In this document: one piece after another, positions 18,056 through 25,151 of the stretch
Numbering within the stretch: the stretch's first letter is position 1
Layout of the letters: the number at the start of each line of letters is the position of its first letter
Assembly: GCA_020890945.1 (NCBI GenBank)
Contig: JAJHPK010000055.1
Location: 1 to 54,503 of the forward strand
DNA length: 54,503 nt
Reading direction: 5' to 3'
Source: Nitrosomonas sp.
GTDB taxonomy: Bacteria > Pseudomonadota > Gammaproteobacteria > Burkholderiales > Nitrosomonadaceae
Made by a program: the position numbers and the translations under genes
The notes under the pieces: generated by a model
The model's input: the letters and a program-made list of their open reading frames with translations, nothing else
Told to the model about the DNA's origin: nothing
The model's database searches: none

Positions 18056-19402
18056 TTAATCGACCCCGCCACTGCCAGAAAAACGTTCGAAATACCTTTT
18101 TATAATTTGCAAAGTTTTCATGTTTTCAGTATGTCGAAATACGACATAGTTAACCAAGCCATGCAAAATCATTGCTAGCAAAAGTCCTTCAAAAATTCCC
18201 AATTTATATACAGCTAGTGCACAAAATACCGCTAGCATCAACGCATATTGACCTTCGTGAGCAACATGCAATAATCCAGCAATCATTTTCCAGCCGGTAA
18301 AAATCATGATGATAGCTAAAGAGAACTTAGGAAGGTACTCTAAATATTGTGTATTTAATACAAAAAATAGAATAACAACACCAATAACTAACACGGAAAA
18401 CTTAGTGTAAGCGCCTGCTAATTTATTGGTAGTACTTTTTGCTAAGCCATCCAAATTAGTCATGCCGCCAAAAAAACTTGCTCCCATATTGGAGATCCAA
18501 ATAGCAAGCAAACTGTTATTCGTGTCGCACTTGCGTTTCAATGGATCGATTTTTTCAATCGCGGCATTACTCATAACCTGTTCTATCACATCGATGATCG
18601 CCAGCATTAGCGCGAAACCGATGACATGAAGCCAAGTAAATGCATCTTCAAAATGAGGAATAGGCAATGCCAATGAGAGTGGAACATCTTCCACGTATAA
18701 CATAGGCATCGGGAAGAATTGCGCAATGACTACGCCCGCTATAATTAATGCAAAATAAGGTACGGCTGGTTGTTTTGCCTGATATTTACTAAACAAATAT
18801 AAAAATAGCGCAAATCCTCCGAGCGATATCATTACCATTTGAATACGAGCAAGATTCCAGAATTCAACAGATACGGAATCCTTAGGTAATTCATAGGTCA
18901 TGGCGAAAAAGTTGAGTGCGATTTTTAAGCCTACACCCGCTAGTAGACCTTCAATCATATAGCTTGGAACGGCTACTAAAATATATTTTTGTAGATTATA
19001 TTTCCAAATAATTGCTTGAATGAAGGCGGTCAAGAAAATAGCAAAAGCCATATTTTCCATGCCAAAGCTTGCAACGCCCATGGCTAGAACAGGGGCCAGA
19101 CCTGCAGCAACTCCTGGCGCACCAATATAATTTCCTGGTTTAATCCAAGCATTGATCCAACCAATGAAACAAGCAAAAACTACCGTGGCTAATGCAACTT
19201 TGATCGGATAATGTGACATCATCGCGATGCCAGCCGACAGAGGAATGGCCATGGCTCCGGTGATGATGCCTCCTTGCAGATCGCGTACTAAATATTGTGA
19301 TTGAAAAGCGGCCGAACCTAGTTTCTCCAAATGAAGACTGTTGTTTGGACTGTTTTGTGTGGTGTTATCGACTAAAGTCGATTTTTGATTATGTGTTGTC
19401 AT
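18056..19402 (-). CDS. SulP-family anion transporter lacking a STAS domain
   Basis: A 448-aa polytopic membrane protein. It begins with an approximately 35-residue hydrophilic tail, then about 10-12 membrane spans. RDLQGGIITGAMAIPLSAGI and GAPGVAAGLAPVLAMG match the SulP transport core. The protein stops soon after the last span (MKTLQIIKRYFERF), so the C-terminal STAS domain of most SulP proteins is absent. SulP carriers move sulfate, bicarbonate or dicarboxylates; the substrate cannot be read from sequence. It is a single-gene unit between two hairpins. Confidence 0.8.
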   Translation of the reverse strand: MTTHNQKSTLVDNTTQNSPNNSLHLEKLGSAAFQSQYLVRDLQGGIITGAMAIPLSAGIAMMSHYPIKVALATVVFACFIGWINAWIKPGNYIGAPGVAAGLAPVLAMGVASFGMENMAFAIFLTAFIQAIIWKYNLQKYILVAVPSYMIEGLLAGVGLKIALNFFAMTYELPKDSVSVEFWNLARIQMVMISLGGFALFLYLFSKYQAKQPAVPYFALIIAGVVIAQFFPMPMLYVEDVPLSLALPIPHFEDAFTWLHVIGFALMLAIIDVIEQVMSNAAIEKIDPLKRKCDTNNSLLAIWISNMGASFFGGMTNLDGLAKSTTNKLAGAYTKFSVLVIGVVILFFVLNTQYLEYLPKFSLAIIMIFTGWKMIAGLLHVAHEGQYALMLAVFCALAVYKLGIFEGLLLAMILHGLVNYVVFRHTENMKTLQIIKRYFERFSGSGGVD

Positions 19403-19744
19403 GCGCGCTTAAATTACTAAAAAGTTAATCGAAGGAATCAGTATTTGATTGAAGCCTGATCGAAAATTTCTCTACCAGTTAGTGGCTAAAGTCGTTTGTT
19501 AATAAACTTCAATGTAATGATCGATCAGGCATAACCATAACATCTTTTATATTGTGGTTAAATGGTGATTTGAACTGCGAATCGTATTCAGTTTGACAAA
19601 AAATAAATTAATTATCTTTTATAACAAATAGATACCATCGATAATTGTTGGAAATGCATTTGTGAATTTTTTGTGTAGGTGTTGTAAATTCACAAAAAAT
19701 TCACAAATGCAGGGACAGACTGTCGAAGAATTTTTGGATGCTAT
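19403..19744. other. Intergenic region between the SulP gene and hvfC
   Basis: About 340 bp without a supported gene. It holds the 5' region of the SulP gene and a 21-bp perfect hairpin at 19655-19711. Nothing else was recognised. Confidence 0.5.
19655..19711 (-). terminator. Long perfect hairpin downstream of hvfC
   Basis: The arms 19655-19675 and 19691-19711 are exactly complementary over 21 bp (TGCATTTGTGAATTTTTTG...), with a 15-nt loop. It starts about 35 bp past the hvfC stop. There is no GC-rich core and no T-tail, so it may be an mRNA 3'-stabilising structure or an operator rather than a classical terminator. Confidence 0.5.
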
Positions 19745-20533
19745 TTACTGATGGCGTTGGATTCCAAGAATAATTTGATGTTTTTTTAAATTATTGAGAA
19801 TTTCTATACCCCTTTGCATGACTTCATCAGAATTTGGGTAATTCAATTCCGCAATAATTTGTTGCAGCAATTCTTCCCCGGTTTTCTCCGTATTATTCGT
19901 CAATAACGTCATTAAACGAGCAGTGACATGGTTAATTTCCATGAAGCGAACGTTAAAATCGCCGTCACAAAAAACGATGATGTGAATGGGAGTTTCATTA
20001 GGTTTCTGTGGTTGAAAATCAACGCTGATTTGATGTACAGGAAAACGATAGCTGAGTGTCCAAGCGAGCGGTGAAATTACGGGTATGCCTTTTAATATAT
20101 CTCCTTCAGAATCAAATTGTTTTGCATCAATTTCTGTATCTAACGTTGAGATTGCTAGTTCAATCCACTCGTAATGAGCGAGTTCTTGCAGAAAAGGCGG
20201 ATCATCAGGGTGAGCTTGACGTTCATATTGCAAATATTTGAGAAACTCTCGTGGCATTTCGGGGAAAAGTGGCGTGCGTGCTCTATGATTGGCAAAGTAA
20301 TCGCGTATCAATGCGTGCCAATGTTGGTTTGATAAGATTTGCCGTAGCACCGGATAAGTGTTGGCGATGAAATCTTCAACATTGTTATAAAACAAATCGT
20401 TGTAGATTTTCATGCGTCGCGGTTCTACATCTTGGGGGCGAGGATTTTTTTCAGGATCGCGGATATGGGCTGCGAAAGTATATTGCAGCGCAATGAAATC
20501 GCAGCAATTATTCTTGTCGTTGGTGGAGGCCAC
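19745..20533 (-). CDS. hvfC: HvfC/BufC-type RiPP maturation partner (DUF2063)
   Basis: Partner protein that acts with the DUF692 enzyme on the metal-binding precursor peptide. It has the DUF2063 N-terminal helical domain ([13 protein letters not shown] ... [49 protein letters not shown]) and a C-terminal domain after about residue 130. An upstream frame is open, but a GTG at 20533 has AGGA 8 nt before it and gives 262 aa, the usual size. The start lies 26 bp inside hvfB, so the two are probably coupled. No BufD/DoxX-type gene follows. Confidence 0.82.
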   Translation of the reverse strand: MASTNDKNNCCDFIALQYTFAAHIRDPEKNPRPQDVEPRRMKIYNDLFYNNVEDFIANTYPVLRQILSNQHWHALIRDYFANHRARTPLFPEMPREFLKYLQYERQAHPDDPPFLQELAHYEWIELAISTLDTEIDAKQFDSEGDILKGIPVISPLAWTLSYRFPVHQISVDFQPQKPNETPIHIIVFCDGDFNVRFMEINHVTARLMTLLTNNTEKTGEELLQQIIAELNYPNSDEVMQRGIEILNNLKKHQIILGIQRHQ

Positions 20534-21368
20534 GATTGCATTCCTGCCAGTGCGATTGTTTGGTATGAATGATATCAATTTCATTCAGCAATTCTGGCAA
20601 TGGTGGAAAATTAAAATCCCGCTCCAGTAGCGTAGGAGTGACGCCGAAACGTTCGTAAGCAATGTCCAATAACTGCCAGACCGGATCAATCACATCGGCA
20701 CCGTGCGTATCGATAATCAGATCGTCAGCTTCGTTGTAATGTCCGGCGATATGGATATAACCAACGCGCTCGATAGGTAATTGCTGTAAAAAAGCTTTGG
20801 CATCGTAATTGTGATTGATGCTATTGACATAAATATTATTGACATCAAGTAATAAATCACAATCTGCTTGTTGCAGCACAGCATTTAGGAAATCGATTTC
20901 TTCCATTTCTTGGCCGGGTGCTGCGTAATACGAAACATTTTCGATTGCGATACGTCGTTCAAGATGGTCTTGGACTTGTTTAATTCGATTGGCAACATAA
21001 CTGACTGCTTGCTCGGTAAACGGGATCGGCATCAGATCATACAAATGTCCATCATCGCTGCAATAGCTCAAATGTTCACTGTAGTAGCGAATATTGTGTT
21101 GATGTAGGAATTTTTTTAATTTTTGTAAAAAAGCTTGATCGATTGGCGTAGGGCCGCCAATCGATAGAGACAAACCGTGACAAATAAAGGGGTGCTGTTC
21201 AGTTAACGCACGGAGTTTTTTGCCAAAATAACCGCCGACACCAATCCAATTTTCCGGTGCAATTTCCCAGAAATTAACTTGATTGGTAGCATATTCGGAA
21301 AGCGAGCGTATGAACGCTCGCCGAAGCCCCAATCCTGCGCCATAAACAGGAAAATCTTTATTGTGCAA
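20508..21368 (-). CDS. hvfB: HvfB/BufB-type MNIO RiPP maturase (DUF692)
   Basis: Multinuclear non-haem iron oxidase of the DUF692 family, which converts cysteines of precursor peptides to thiooxazole- or oxazolone/thioamide-type groups. The 286-aa TIM-barrel protein has the N-terminal [10 protein letters not shown] and the metal-ligand regions [47 protein letters not shown] and [12 protein letters not shown]. The start is probably the TTG at 21368, because no ATG occurs before the conserved N-terminus; the Shine-Dalgarno is weak. It lies 17 bp after the precursor gene. Confidence 0.88.
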   Translation of the reverse strand: MHNKDFPVYGAGLGLRRAFIRSLSEYATNQVNFWEIAPENWIGVGGYFGKKLRALTEQHPFICHGLSLSIGGPTPIDQAFLQKLKKFLHQHNIRYYSEHLSYCSDDGHLYDLMPIPFTEQAVSYVANRIKQVQDHLERRIAIENVSYYAAPGQEMEEIDFLNAVLQQADCDLLLDVNNIYVNSINHNYDAKAFLQQLPIERVGYIHIAGHYNEADDLIIDTHGADVIDPVWQLLDIAYERFGVTPTLLERDFNFPPLPELLNEIDIIHTKQSHWQECNRGLHQRQE

Positions 21369-21385
21369 CGCGATATTTGAATGAA

Positions 21386-21736
21386 TTATTTTTTATTGCT
21401 GCCGCATTTGCCTTCACCACACTTACCTTCTTTCTCCGATTTCTTTTCACCACACTTTCCTTCCATATTTTTTTTCATTTCGCCTTTGTTACCGCATTTG
21501 CCTTCGCCACATTTACCTTCTTGACCAGGTTTTTTATTGTCATGCTGGCTATCAGATGCGGGTTTTTCTGCAGTGTCTGCTTGTGCTAATTGCATATAGC
21601 CGCCAGATAATTCTTTCATGGCAAAAGGATTGCTATTGTTTGCTTCAGCGTTGGCTGACAAACTACCTACTGTCAGAGTGGAGGCGAGGGCGGTACCTAA
21701 TACAATCGAAACAGGTTTGGTGATTTTTTTAGACAT
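21386..21736 (-). CDS. hvfA: HvfA/bufferin-type RiPP metallophore precursor, EGKCG repeats
   Basis: A 116-aa secreted precursor. It has a Sec signal peptide (about residues 1-30, cleavage after SANA), a conserved spacer ([17 protein letters not shown]), and a Lys/Glu/Gly-rich C-terminus with five EGKCG units, whose cysteines are at 76, 81, 94, 106 and 111. EGKCG is the recognised substrate motif of HvfB/BufB enzymes, and the modified peptides are reported to bind copper in other bacteria. AAGGAG precedes the ATG by 5 nt. The gene lies 73 bp after the multicopper oxidase, and hvfB and hvfC follow. Metal specificity here is inferred from the family. Confidence 0.9.
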   Translation of the reverse strand: MSKKITKPVSIVLGTALASTLTVGSLSANAEANNSNPFAMKELSGGYMQLAQADTAEKPASDSQHDNKKPGQEGKCGEGKCGNKGEMKKNMEGKCGEKKSEKEGKCGEGKCGSNKK

Positions 21737-21809
21737 ACATTCTCCTTGGTGAAAATCTGTAAACGAGAGTTAGAATAGTTGATCATAACGCTAAAAACAG
21801 CAGCGTGTT

Positions 21810-22853
21810 TTATTTTTTTGCTTGCATAACCTGCCATCGAGTAGCCATTCCGGCGATCATGTGGTCATCTACATGGCAGTGAAACAACCAATCACCTGCG
21901 GATCGAGGTGTCATGTCGACTGATATCATGCTCGCAGGCAGAATTTCAATCACATCCGTTCGCCGGCCTTGATTAAGCACCGTTTGTCCATGCCAATGAA
22001 CGGTATGATTATCCGTTTCGTTGCCCAGCGCAACGAGGTGCCAGCGAACACGTTTGCCAATGATTGTTTCATAGCCAGAAAGATTGCCAAAAATGCGTCC
22101 GTTGATGGTATGTTTCATACCGCTTTCTTCATCATTTTCTTCATTAAAAATCATAAATAAAGCGGTAAATTCGTGATCTACGTCTCGGGGCGTTGGGTTG
22201 GCCGTCGAACGAATTTTGTTTGCAAGTGTCACAACAATCGTGCCAATCAAGCCGAGATTCGTTTCGTCTTCTGCCATCACATGCGAATGATACAACCATA
22301 CCACGGATGACAAATCCTTTGGTCCAGGGCCTGCATCTTCATCAACCACCCAGGTATAAGTAAAACTTTTACCAGGAGCAATACTGCCACCTTTACCCCC
22401 ATCCGCACCTTCATTATCTTTATCATATTTCAAGCCGTGTGGGTGCATAGAAACGGGACGGTCTGTTTTATTGAGAAAATGAACTTTAAGCGTATCTCCA
22501 ACTGCGGCGCGTAGCTGTGGACCAAGGATGCCCATCCACTCTGGTTGTGGTAGCGGTTTTGAGTAACTTCCGTCGGAGTAGCCGATATAGCGGTATTTGG
22601 TATAGTTTAAGGTTTTTCCCCAAACATCTAAGCTATCATCGGGATGAATCAAGTTTTTATTGGAAGGAGCGTAATTCCAAGTTACTTTTTCAGCAGCGAT
22701 CCAGTATTCTCGAACGGATGCTTGCACTGAGAGTGAACATAATATCGTGAAGCTGAAAAATGAGAGGGTTAAGATTTTTCTAAAGCATTGGCGCATCATT
22801 TTTACATCAAATAAGTTTTCTTTAAAGGATGGATAACTACTCGGTAAATTCAA
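21810..22853 (-). CDS. Two-domain multicopper oxidase, exported
   Basis: Copper-dependent oxidase. All four copper-ligand segments are present in 347 aa: HPHG (137-140), YHSH (188-191), HTVHWHGQ (283-290) and HCHVDDHMIAGM (325-336), which contains the type-1 Cys and axial Met. That makes it a small two-domain or ceruloplasmin-like form rather than the three-domain CueO type. A signal sequence ends near SVQA|SV. The TTG at 22853 overlaps the DUF2325 stop and has GAGG 7 nt upstream. ATG at 22799 is an alternative. Oxidation of Cu(I) or Fe(II) in the periplasm is likely from context but not proven. Confidence 0.85.
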   Translation of the reverse strand: MNLPSSYPSFKENLFDVKMMRQCFRKILTLSFFSFTILCSLSVQASVREYWIAAEKVTWNYAPSNKNLIHPDDSLDVWGKTLNYTKYRYIGYSDGSYSKPLPQPEWMGILGPQLRAAVGDTLKVHFLNKTDRPVSMHPHGLKYDKDNEGADGGKGGSIAPGKSFTYTWVVDEDAGPGPKDLSSVVWLYHSHVMAEDETNLGLIGTIVVTLANKIRSTANPTPRDVDHEFTALFMIFNEENDEESGMKHTINGRIFGNLSGYETIIGKRVRWHLVALGNETDNHTVHWHGQTVLNQGRRTDVIEILPASMISVDMTPRSAGDWLFHCHVDDHMIAGMATRWQVMQAKK

Positions 22854-23509
22854 GAAAATACCTCAGTTTCTGTTGCCACGCATGTTAGCGCATGAATCCC
22901 TTGCTGGAAAGTGGCAATGGATGACCGATCGAGTAAAACGCATAACTTATCGAAAGATTCGCAATACTTTTTAACAAGCAAAAATGCCTCATGGTCTACG
23001 CAATCCACTGGGCAGATAATCATATCGGCTTTTTGTAAAAGTTGCAGTAAATGCTTAAAAGAGGTGTCATTAGCGTTGTTGTGAAATGCCATAAACTGAC
23101 CACCCAGTGCTTCAATGAGCTGGCCGTATTGAGGGTACAACTTAAGTTGGCCACCAACACATAGAACAGATTTCCCAAATAAATTCAATTTTTTGGTGTT
23201 TGTGTGTCCATTTGTAGCATTAGGTTGGATGTTGTTTTTTGCTTTAATAATAGGCGCCCAATTACGATTATTATTGTAGTAATTCGCAGCTTTCTTGCTT
23301 TTTTGATTTTGAAGTTTTGAGGTTAGTCCAGATCTATATAATTGTTGATACCGAGATTTTTCTTTTTTTAGGGTCAGAAAAACGCTTTCTAATTTTCCGA
23401 TAAGAAAAGCCAGAGTGCTATCTAATAATGTATGCTCGGAATCTTCAAAAGTAGGTGTGGCGCTGATTCCGGTTTGATTGATAAACGCGAGCTTTTTTAG
23501 CAATTTCAT
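22850..23509 (-). CDS. DUF2325-domain protein
   Basis: A 219-aa protein. The C-terminal half is a DUF2325 domain (SVLCVGGQLKLYPQYGQLIE, LLQKADMIICPVDCVDHEAF, LLDRSSIATFQQGI). The N-terminal half is a helical region, and the middle (KAANYYNNNRNWAPIIKA) is of low complexity. DUF2325 genes recur beside bacterioferritin and hemP in proteobacteria; the biochemical role is unknown. AGGAGG lies 7 nt before the ATG at 23509, so the ATG 6 bp earlier is rejected. The stop overlaps the oxidase start, tying it to the copper genes. Confidence 0.8.
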   Translation of the reverse strand: MKLLKKLAFINQTGISATPTFEDSEHTLLDSTLAFLIGKLESVFLTLKKEKSRYQQLYRSGLTSKLQNQKSKKAANYYNNNRNWAPIIKAKNNIQPNATNGHTNTKKLNLFGKSVLCVGGQLKLYPQYGQLIEALGGQFMAFHNNANDTSFKHLLQLLQKADMIICPVDCVDHEAFLLVKKYCESFDKLCVLLDRSSIATFQQGIHALTCVATETEVFS

Positions 23510-23631
23510 GATCATTCCTCCTGCATATGAATGCAGTAAAAAAGATTGGCTCGCTTACCCGGGAGGAAATAGGTTGGCTGGCTAAATAAGCTGCTAGAGA
23601 AGGAAGAGAACTCCAGCAGCATCTGAAAATC

Positions 23632-24096
23632 TTACATCTGACTTTGTAACCAATTGGGAATACCGACTTTCTGCATAACGTCTAGTTGTGTTTCTAACCA
23701 ATCGATATGCTCTTCGGTATCATCTAATATGTGTTCAAACAATTCGCGTGAAACAAAATCCTTTGCTTTTTCACAAGCCGCTATAGCTTTTAACAATGAT
23801 TCTCTAGCAGTAATTTCGAGTTTCAAGTCACATGCAACACATTCCTGAGCGTTTTCGCCGATCAACAATTTGCCCAGATCCTGTAGATTAGGTAATCCTT
23901 CCAAAAAAAGAATTCGTTCAATCAATTTGTCTGCGTGTTTCATTTCTTCGCATGATTCTTCAAACTCATGTTTCCCTAGGCTATTAAATCCCCAGTTTTT
24001 ATACATGCGGGCATGTAAAAAATACTGATTAATCGCAGTTAATTCGTGCAGTAATTGTTGGTTTAAATGGCGGATTATCTCTTTATCACCCTTCAT
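23632..24096 (-). CDS. bfr: Bacterioferritin
   Basis: Haem-containing iron-storage protein, forming a 24-mer shell. The 154-aa protein starts [20 protein letters not shown] and has Glu18, Tyr25, Glu51, Met52 (haem ligand), His54 and Glu94 at the Escherichia coli Bfr positions, plus His130 in EEHIDWLE. The ferroxidase bridging ligand expected at 127 is Thr (DDTEEHID), so the diiron site may be incomplete. AGGAGAT is 4 nt before the ATG. Placement between hemP and DUF2325 is an iron-homeostasis context. Confidence 0.93.
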   Translation of the reverse strand: MKGDKEIIRHLNQQLLHELTAINQYFLHARMYKNWGFNSLGKHEFEESCEEMKHADKLIERILFLEGLPNLQDLGKLLIGENAQECVACDLKLEITARESLLKAIAACEKAKDFVSRELFEHILDDTEEHIDWLETQLDVMQKVGIPNWLQSQM

Positions 24097-24243
24097 TGTT
24101 ATCTCCTGACAGGTATAGCGTTTAAGCAAAAACATTCATTTTGCATAGATTAACAATTTTTACAAAGCAAAAACATACTATGCATGTATAAATGAGTACA
24201 ACTCCTTTAATGATATACCTGATTTGAACCATAAATCTACGTG

Positions 24244-24435
24244 CTATTTATTCAGGATCAACTTTCCACCGCGAGTCCGACGTAAGGAATACTGTTCTCC
24301 TTTATGTCGTATCAATACGACGTCGCCATTATTAAACAACCATTCACTGTCCAAAATTTTTCTAGTACCAATATACTCTTGTTGATAAGAATTGAGATTT
24401 TCGTGATTTATTTGAGAAATATGTAAAGAATTCAT
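24244..24435 (-). CDS. hemP: HemP-family small protein (hemin uptake protein)
   Basis: A 63-aa protein whose C-terminal half matches HemP (ILDSEWLFNNGDVVLIRHKG, then EQYSLRRTRGGKLILNK). HemP proteins are small and Fur-controlled, and influence haem uptake, in some species as regulators. The N-terminus (MNSLHISQINHENLNSY) is not conserved. No haem-receptor gene follows; bfr does, 148 bp away. The Fur box lies 21 bp upstream of the ATG. Confidence 0.85.
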   Translation of the reverse strand: MNSLHISQINHENLNSYQQEYIGTRKILDSEWLFNNGDVVLIRHKGEQYSLRRTRGGKLILNK

Positions 24436-24455
24436 GATTTATCTTAATTATTAAT

Positions 24456-24496
24456 GAGAATGATTATCATTATACATATATTTTTTTGAAATACAA
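24456..24496 (-). promoter_or_regulatory. hemP promoter with overlapping Fur box
   Basis: On the minus strand TTGTAT (24491-24496) and TATAAT (24469-24474) are separated by 16 bp. A 19-bp Fur box, GAGAATGATTATCATTATA on the plus strand (24456-24474), matches the palindromic consensus at 17 of 19 positions and covers the -10. Iron-dependent repression of hemP, and perhaps of genes behind it, is expected. Confidence 0.85.
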
Positions 24497-24510
24497 GAGG
24501 AAATCTTTGC

Positions 24511-25130
24511 ATGGTTTCATCCCAATTTATGGATCAGTTGATATAATTACATTTTAAATCATTTAATTGACTGTAACTCGATAGAGAAAGCAATCGCAGT
24601 GCATTATGCACCGGTTTGCGATGCTGCGGGACGTCCGGCGTATTCGGGGTTGCTGTTGTTTAAAATGCTATTGGTCGGGATTTGGAACGGTGGTCTAAGC
24701 GATGAATCGGTGGAAGACATGGCGAACTCGAATCTCCACGTGATACGGTTTCTGGGATTGTCGTTTGAAGATGATGTGCCGGATCATTCTGTGCTATCAC
24801 GATTTAGAACGCGATTGACGGTTGTAAAAGTATGGGATGGGTTATTTGCGGAAATCAACCAGCAAATCCAGACTTACAACATCACCGTTAAAGGGGATTG
24901 TCACGTTGACGCGAGCATTACGCAGAGTTCACGCAAACCTAAAACCAAACCAGCTTGTGAAGTTGGTCAGTGATGGGGAAGCGCGATGATTAAATCGAGG
25001 TCGAGAAAGCGATGTAGGTTATTGATATGGCACAATCCGGTGTCGATGTTGAAGCACGCTGGATCAAAAAAGGTGGAAACTCAGTTAAGAAAATGGTAGT
25101 TTTACATGACAATAACTGCGTCCATTTTCG
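24511..25130 (+). pseudogene. Degenerate IS5-family transposase
   Basis: Fragments of one transposase can be followed in different frames. The frames are MVSSQFMDQLI (stop), then from 24599 a 124-codon stretch with HYAPVCDAAGRPAYSGLLLF, FLGLSFEDDVPDHSVLSRFR and the catalytic-Asp region GDCHVDASITQSSRKP, which ends in a stop, and then GVDVEARWIKKGGNSVKK at about 25038-25091. The C-terminal half, with the other catalytic residues, is missing. A related fragment lies at 53545-53956. The remnant abuts the hemP promoter on one side and the rlmL 3' end on the other. Boundaries are approximate, and no terminal inverted repeats were found. Confidence 0.85.
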
Positions 25131-25151
25131 CAAAAACCAACTCTATCCAAG

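Noticed and set aside
24599-24973. Intact transposase gene
   Set aside because: Only the N-terminal half is open, the start is a GTG in mid-domain, and other parts lie in other frames. It is a decayed IS5-family copy.
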